A stretch of 56,272 nt of DNA from Halolactibacillus miurensis. GTDB taxonomy: Bacteria; Bacillota; Bacilli; Bacillales; Amphibacillaceae. Position 1 is the stretch's first letter; every line of letters starts with the position of its first letter. The stretch covers positions 1-56,272 of the forward strand of contig NZ_FPAI01000020.1 in NCBI RefSeq assembly GCF_900116255.1, written 5' to 3'. The notes below the pieces were generated by a model. It saw only the letters and a list, made by a program, of their open reading frames with translations. It did no database searches and had not been told where the DNA came from. Positions 51,650-56,272 of the stretch are shown here, piece by piece. A program made the translations under genes and the position numbers.

Positions 51650-54157
51650 ATGCGTGGAATACTAAAAAAGATTTTTGATGGTAATGAACGCCAATTAAAA
51701 GAACTGCGACCAACAGTGGAACAAATTGAGGCGTTAGAGAAAGACTTTGAAAGTTTATCAGATAGTGATTTTAAAAATAAAACAATGGAATTAAAACAAC
51801 GTGTGGAAAACGGTGAAACGTTAGACGACGTTATGGTTGAAGCTTATGCGGTTGTAAGAGAAGCTTCGAAACGTGTGTTAAATATGCGTCCATTCCCCGT
51901 ACAGTTAATGGGAGCGATTGTCCTCCATGGCGGTAATATTGCCGAAATGAAAACAGGTGAGGGTAAAACCCTGGCTTCAACATTACCGGCGTATTTAAAC
52001 GCGCTTTCTGGTGATGGTGTCCATATCATTACCGTAAACGAATACTTAGCTGATCGTGATGCGAAAGAGATGGGGCAGTTGTTTGAATTCCTTGGCTTAT
52101 CCGTTGGCTTAAATGTGAGTGGGCTATCAAAAGAAGAAAAACGAAAAGCTTATGAAGCGGATATTACGTATGGTACAAATAATGAATTTGGTTTTGACTA
52201 TTTACGTGATAATATGGTGCTTTATAAAGAACAGATGGTTCAACGACCATTAAACTTTGCGATTATTGATGAGGTCGATTCCATTTTAATTGATGAGGCG
52301 AGAACGCCATTAATCATTTCTGGAAGCGCCCGTAAGTCAGCGTCACTTTATCAACAAGCGAATAGCTTTGTCAGAGGGTTAAAGAGGGAACACGACTTTA
52401 GCTATGATGAAAAAACAAAAGGTGTTCAGTTAACAGAAGAAGGAATCACAAAGGCAGAAAGCTTCTTTAATATTGATAACTTATTTGATTTAAAACATGT
52501 CACTTTAACGCATCATATTAATCAAGCACTTAAAGCACATGCGTCGATGCATCGTGATACGGATTATGTGATTGAAGAAGGACAAGTTGTGATTGTTGAC
52601 CAATTTACAGGACGTCTCATGAAAGGACGTCGCTACAGTGATGGTTTACACCAAGCGATTGAGGCAAAAGAAGGCTTGCAGATTCAGAATGAATCGATGA
52701 CGCTAGCTTCTATCACGTTCCAAAACTTCTTTAGAATGTATAATAAATTATCAGGGATGACGGGTACCGCAAAAACAGAAGAGGAAGAGTTCCGTAACAT
52801 TTATAATATGGATGTTGTGGCTATTCCGACAAACAAACCAATCATTCGTGATGACCGTCCAGACCTTATCTTTAAAACAATGGATGGGAAATTCAAGGCA
52901 GTGATTGACGACATTAAAGCGCGTCATGAAGAAGGACAGCCAGTCCTTGTCGGTACAGTTGCGGTTGAAACATCAGAAGTGATTTCAGCGTTACTTAAAA
53001 AACGCGGGGTGCCACATAACGTGTTAAATGCGAAAAATCACTACCGAGAAGCTGAAATCATTGAAAATGCCGGACAACAAAAAGCCGTCACCATTGCGAC
53101 AAACATGGCGGGACGTGGGACTGATATCAAACTTGGTGAAGGTGTGAAAGACCTTGGAGGTTTAGCGGTTATTGGTACCGAACGTCACGAATCACGTCGG
53201 ATTGATAATCAGTTGCGTGGTCGTTCTGGACGTCAAGGTGACCCAGGTGTGACCCAGTTTTATTTATCGATGGAAGACGATTTAATGCGTCGTTTTGGTT
53301 CTGATAATATGAAAGCTGTGATGGATCGTTTTAAGATGGACGATGCCCAACCAATTGAAAGTAAAATGGTCTCAAAAGCCGTTGAATCGGCACAAAAACG
53401 CGTGGAAGGTAATAACTTTGATGCGCGTAAGAATGTCTTAAGTTATGACGATGTGTTACGTGAACAACGTGAAATTATTTATCAACAACGCTATGATGTC
53501 ATTGATTCAGAAAACTTAAAAGAGATTGTGTTGAATATGATTGACACAGTTGTCCAAAATCAAGTAGAACTCCATACCCAAGATGAAGATAATGCGAAAT
53601 GGGAACTTGACGGACTAACCGAATATATTCATGCGAATCTAGTGGAGTCAGAGTATCTCACCCGTCAGGATCTATCAGATAAGTCCCCAGAAGCACTTGT
53701 CTCACTGATTATGGATAAAGTAAAAGAGAAGTATGAGGTGAAGGAACAAGACATGGGTGAAGAACGGATGCGTGAGTTTGAGAAAGTTATTCTCTTACGT
53801 GTTGTCGATACGAAATGGATGGACCACATTGACCAAATGGATCAACTTCGTCAAGGGATTCACTTACGTGCTTATGCACAAAACAATCCACTGAATGAAT
53901 ACCGGATGGAAGGTTTTAATATGTTTGAAGCCATGGTTCAGTCTATCAATGAAGACGTGTCACGCTATGTGATGAAGGCACAAGTACGTGAGAACTTACA
54001 ACGTCAAGAAGTGGCGAAAAATGCCACAGCTGTCTCAGGTGATGACGGGAAAAAACAGAAGAAAAAACAACCATTCGTGAAATCTGATAGCATCGGTCGT
54101 AATGACCCATGTCCATGCGGTAGCGGAAAGAAATACAAACATTGTCATGGTAAATAA
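51650..54157 (+). CDS. secA: Protein translocase ATPase SecA
   Basis: The 835-residue motor of the Sec pathway drives preproteins through SecYEG. Motifs: Walker [16 protein letters not shown]-type [39 protein letters not shown] and a C-terminal zinc motif [17 protein letters not shown] that binds SecB-like partners and lipids. I start at the ATG at 51650 after AGAGGAG; the frame from 51617 lacks support. Length matches B. subtilis SecA (841). A hairpin follows before prfB. Confidence 0.98.
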   Translation: MRGILKKIFDGNERQLKELRPTVEQIEALEKDFESLSDSDFKNKTMELKQRVENGETLDDVMVEAYAVVREASKRVLNMRPFPVQLMGAIVLHGGNIAEMKTGEGKTLASTLPAYLNALSGDGVHIITVNEYLADRDAKEMGQLFEFLGLSVGLNVSGLSKEEKRKAYEADITYGTNNEFGFDYLRDNMVLYKEQMVQRPLNFAIIDEVDSILIDEARTPLIISGSARKSASLYQQANSFVRGLKREHDFSYDEKTKGVQLTEEGITKAESFFNIDNLFDLKHVTLTHHINQALKAHASMHRDTDYVIEEGQVVIVDQFTGRLMKGRRYSDGLHQAIEAKEGLQIQNESMTLASITFQNFFRMYNKLSGMTGTAKTEEEEFRNIYNMDVVAIPTNKPIIRDDRPDLIFKTMDGKFKAVIDDIKARHEEGQPVLVGTVAVETSEVISALLKKRGVPHNVLNAKNHYREAEIIENAGQQKAVTIATNMAGRGTDIKLGEGVKDLGGLAVIGTERHESRRIDNQLRGRSGRQGDPGVTQFYLSMEDDLMRRFGSDNMKAVMDRFKMDDAQPIESKMVSKAVESAQKRVEGNNFDARKNVLSYDDVLREQREIIYQQRYDVIDSENLKEIVLNMIDTVVQNQVELHTQDEDNAKWELDGLTEYIHANLVESEYLTRQDLSDKSPEALVSLIMDKVKEKYEVKEQDMGEERMREFEKVILLRVVDTKWMDHIDQMDQLRQGIHLRAYAQNNPLNEYRMEGFNMFEAMVQSINEDVSRYVMKAQVRENLQRQEVAKNATAVSGDDGKKQKKKQPFVKSDSIGRNDPCPCGSGKKYKHCHGK

Positions 54158-54160
54158 AAG

Positions 54161-54195
54161 GAATGGACATCCTTGTACTAAGGGGATGTCCATTC
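54161..54195 (+). terminator. Hairpin between secA and prfB
   Basis: GAATGGACATCC (54161-54172) pairs exactly with GGATGTCCATTC (54184-54195). No T-run follows, so partial read-through into prfB is possible. Confidence 0.6.
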
Positions 54196-54225
54196 GATTG
54201 TAAAGAATAGATGAGGTGAAAGGTA

Positions 54226-55327
54226 ATGGAACTAGTAGAAATTAAACAAGAGTTAGAAAAGATGACAAACCGCTTAGCGGATTTTAGGGGGTCTCTTTGA
54301 CTTAGATGAAAAGCGGACCAAAATTGCAGAGTTAGAACATGAAATGACGGCACCTGATTTTTGGGATGATCAAAAAAATGCGCAAAAAGTGATCGATGAA
54401 GTGAATAGTTATAAAGATGTTGTCAATCGCTTTGATGCGCACGTAGAAACGTTAGAAAACTTAGACGTTAGCTATGAACTCGTAAAAGAAGAGGCGGATG
54501 AAGATCTGCAGAGTGAGCTCGAGGAAGAGTTAGCTCAGCTACAAGAGGACTTAAATGCCTTTGAATTACTGATGTTGTTAAGTGAGCCATATGATAAAAA
54601 TAATGCGATATTAGAACTGCATCCGGGTGCTGGTGGAACAGAATCACAAGACTGGGGCAGTATGCTTCTTAGGATGTACACCCGTTGGGCCGAGAAAAAA
54701 GGCTTCAAAGTCGAGACGCTTGATTATTTACCGGGTGATGAGGCTGGCATTAAAAGTGTGACCTTACTGATTAAAGGACACAATGCGTACGGTTATTTAA
54801 AAGCAGAGAAAGGTGTCCACCGTTTGGTGAGAATCTCACCCTTTGATTCACAAAACAGACGTCACACGTCGTTTGTATCTTGTGATGTGATGCCTGAACT
54901 ATCAGATGATGTCGATATTGATATTAAGACTGAAGATTTAAAAATTGATACGTACCGTGCCTCAGGTGCTGGTGGGCAGCACGTCAATACGACGGATTCA
55001 GCGGTCCGAATTACGCACTTACCGACAAATTCAATTGTGACGTGTCAATCAGAGCGGTCGCAAATTAAAAATCGTGAACAAGCGATGAAAATGTTAAAGG
55101 CTAAGCTCTATCAATTAGAAATTGAAAAGCAACAAGCAGAAGTCGATGCCCTTCGCGGAGAACAAAAAGAAATCGGTTGGGGTAGTCAAATCAGGTCTTA
55201 TATCTTCCAGCCGTACACGATGATTAAAGATCACCGGACGAACATTGAAGTTGGTAATGTCCAAGGTGTGATGGATGGAGATATCGATCCATTTATTGAT
55301 GGATACTTGCGTCAACAAATGAGATAA
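54226..55327 (+). CDS. prfB: Peptide chain release factor 2, made by programmed +1 frameshift
   Basis: The gene is in two frames. 54226-54297 encodes 24 residues ([20 protein letters not shown], then RGSL) and then meets an in-frame TGA at 54298-54300. A +1 shift skips T54298 and continues [12 protein letters not shown] to 55327. The joined product is about 366 residues. RISPFDSQ contains the SPF tripeptide that reads UGA/UAA stops and GAGGQHVN the GGQ that releases the peptide. RF2 level is set by its own need to stop at TGA. AGGTGAAAGG precedes the ATG. Confidence 0.97.
54286..54301 (+). other. prfB +1 frameshift site
   Basis: The bases AGGGGGTCTCTTTGAC contain an internal Shine-Dalgarno-like AGGGGG three bases before CTT, then TGA-C. 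This is the conserved RF2 autoregulatory shift site. Confidence 0.97.
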
Positions 55328-55374
55328 TTTGATTTAAAAAGGAAAGAAGCACAGTCATATCTTAGAAGAAGTAA

Positions 55375-55416
55375 CCCCCTTAGAGTGAAAGATTTATACA
55401 CTTTAAGGGGGTTTTT
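55375..55416 (+). terminator. Terminator after prfB
   Basis: CCCCCTTAGAGTG pairs with CACTTTAAGGGGG (one G-U) and is followed by six T residues. Confidence 0.93.
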
Positions 55417-55615
55417 TAGGGAGTCGTTGAGAACTATCGTTACTCCTGTCATGGGTTGTGGACGATTAAATGTCCTTAAAGACATATGAAGTGATGCCTT
55501 AGCTGGATAGTTATCGGAAATATAACAATGACCTTATACTTTTTTGTAAATATGTTAGGGTAGAGATAGAGAATCTGTATTAACACTGTACATACTGATA
55601 AAAAAGGAGAGGCTT

Positions 55616-56131
55616 ATGCGAAAACAGATGAAGAATAAGGGTGTTATTTGGGTTATTGTTGTGTTGGTTATGTGTCTGATCGGGACAAGTGTGTTGTTGT
55701 ATCAAGAGAAACAACAAGAGACACAAGCATTTCGAAGTTTATTAAATCGTTTCTATGTGGAAGTAGATAAGAGTCTACATATCACTTCACTCATTATAGA
55801 AAATGATACGGCGGATGATGAGTATATTGAACGCCTATTCATTAATTTAGAAGTCAGTTTAAATAATATGACGACACTATTAGATTTTGTTGAATTTGCT
55901 GTTGATGATACAAACTTTCCAAATGGTGATTTTGCTGCGATAGCCTCTTATACAAGTGTAGAAGATTACGGGGAAGTAGCGTATGTTAGGCGGGTAAAAG
56001 AGATGTTAACGGATGTAAAACAAGCCATGTATTCAGAAGAACATAACCAAGAGGACCCGAATCTTACTCCAGAGGCATTTAACACCATTGTAGAAGAAGC
56101 GACAAATCAAGCTTGGAAGTATTTTAATTAA
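55616..56131 (+). CDS. Membrane-anchored protein of unknown function
   Basis: The 171-residue product has one N-terminal membrane helix (about 9-29) and an acidic, helical extracytoplasmic domain (FYVEVDKSLHITSLIIEN; LEVSLNNMTTLLDFVEFAV). I recognise no family. Start at 55616 after AAAAGGAGAGG. It stands after the prfB terminator, with 199 bases of unremarkable sequence between. Confidence 0.65.
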   Translation: MRKQMKNKGVIWVIVVLVMCLIGTSVLLYQEKQQETQAFRSLLNRFYVEVDKSLHITSLIIENDTADDEYIERLFINLEVSLNNMTTLLDFVEFAVDDTNFPNGDFAAIASYTSVEDYGEVAYVRRVKEMLTDVKQAMYSEEHNQEDPNLTPEAFNTIVEEATNQAWKYFN

Positions 56132-56232
56132 AAAATAAAGTCCAAAAAATAGACAACAGAGATGTTCAGTTAAATGCGAGGCCACTGAAAATCTTACGAT
56201 TTTCTTAATGTAAGTTTAATTAGAATCAAAAA

Positions 56233-56272
56233 AGACGACACATTTATTCAAAAATATGAATAAGTGTCGTCT
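56233..56272. terminator. Hairpin at the window end
   Basis: AGACGACAC (56233-56241) pairs with GTGTCGTCT (56264-56272), and TATTCA/TGAATA continue inward after a two-base bulge. It probably ends the preceding gene and may be bidirectional; the window stops at its base. Confidence 0.7.

Noticed and set aside
53946-54353. Minus-strand 135-codon ORF across the secA/prfB junction
   Set aside because: Overlaps two certain genes and has no family features.
1-56272. CRISPR array, insertion sequence, tRNA or rRNA genes, prophage
   Set aside because: No regularly spaced repeats, transposase or integrase frames, cloverleaf-like or ribosomal sequences were seen.

Overview
This 56 kb window looks like chromosome of a low-GC, motile, probably endospore-forming member of the Bacillota, close to Bacillaceae. 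The signs are a flaG-fliD-fliS-fliT block followed by long-form hpf, secA and a frameshift-regulated prfB, CotF-type coat proteins, YesM/YesN and Lpl-type sugar systems, PucR regulation, an HrtBA-like ABC exporter, and AGGAGG-type ribosome binding sites almost everywhere. The genus cannot be fixed from the sequence; halophilic or alkaliphilic Bacillaceae fit the base composition and gene content. I see no tRNA, rRNA, CRISPR array, prophage or insertion sequence.

Layout. 1-10.4 kb is a mosaic of single genes: a membrane-anchored Mrr-type nuclease, a cupin, a Sel1-repeat protein, a methyltransferase with an apparent -1 frameshift at a 7-A run, two CotF-related small proteins, an ECF S-component, a HAD phosphatase, a radical SAM/SPASM protein, a GNAT-like protein and an SDR-like protein. 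10.5-17.4 kb holds a two-component system resembling HssRS, a 50-codon ORF coupled to a YugP-type zinc peptidase behind an HssR-like direct repeat, a B12-binding protein carrying the CarH-type Wx9EH motif followed by a GGDEF protein, and HrtBA-like ABC genes. 17.5-21.0 kb is the flagellar cap/chaperone operon (sigma-D-like promoter) and hpf (sigma-B-like promoter).

21.1-40.0 kb is a carbohydrate island: ROK repressor, GH3, GH95, YesM/YesN two-component system, YesL-type and DUF4340 membrane proteins, a CUT1 importer (two permeases and a large lipoprotein, no ATPase) behind a cre-type promoter, a GH31 alpha-xylosidase and a small membrane protein. GH95 fucosidase plus GH31 alpha-xylosidase plus GH3 beta-glucosidase points to fucosylated xyloglucan oligosaccharides or a similar branched glycan.

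40.1-51.5 kb is a nucleobase/ureide island: upp, a divergent PucR activator, two paralogous NCS2-type permeases flanking a biuret-hydrolase-like cysteine hydrolase, then DUF2877, FdrA, DUF1116 and carbamate kinase. The last four correspond to the E. coli fdrA-ylbE-ylbF-ybcF set, which makes ATP from a carbamoylated compound. No allantoinase, allantoate hydrolase or ureidoglycolate dehydrogenase is present, so the substrate is unknown. This is the best candidate for an undescribed pathway. secA, prfB (programmed +1 frameshift) and an unknown anchored protein close the window. Both islands sit between hpf and secA, which are adjacent in B. subtilis.
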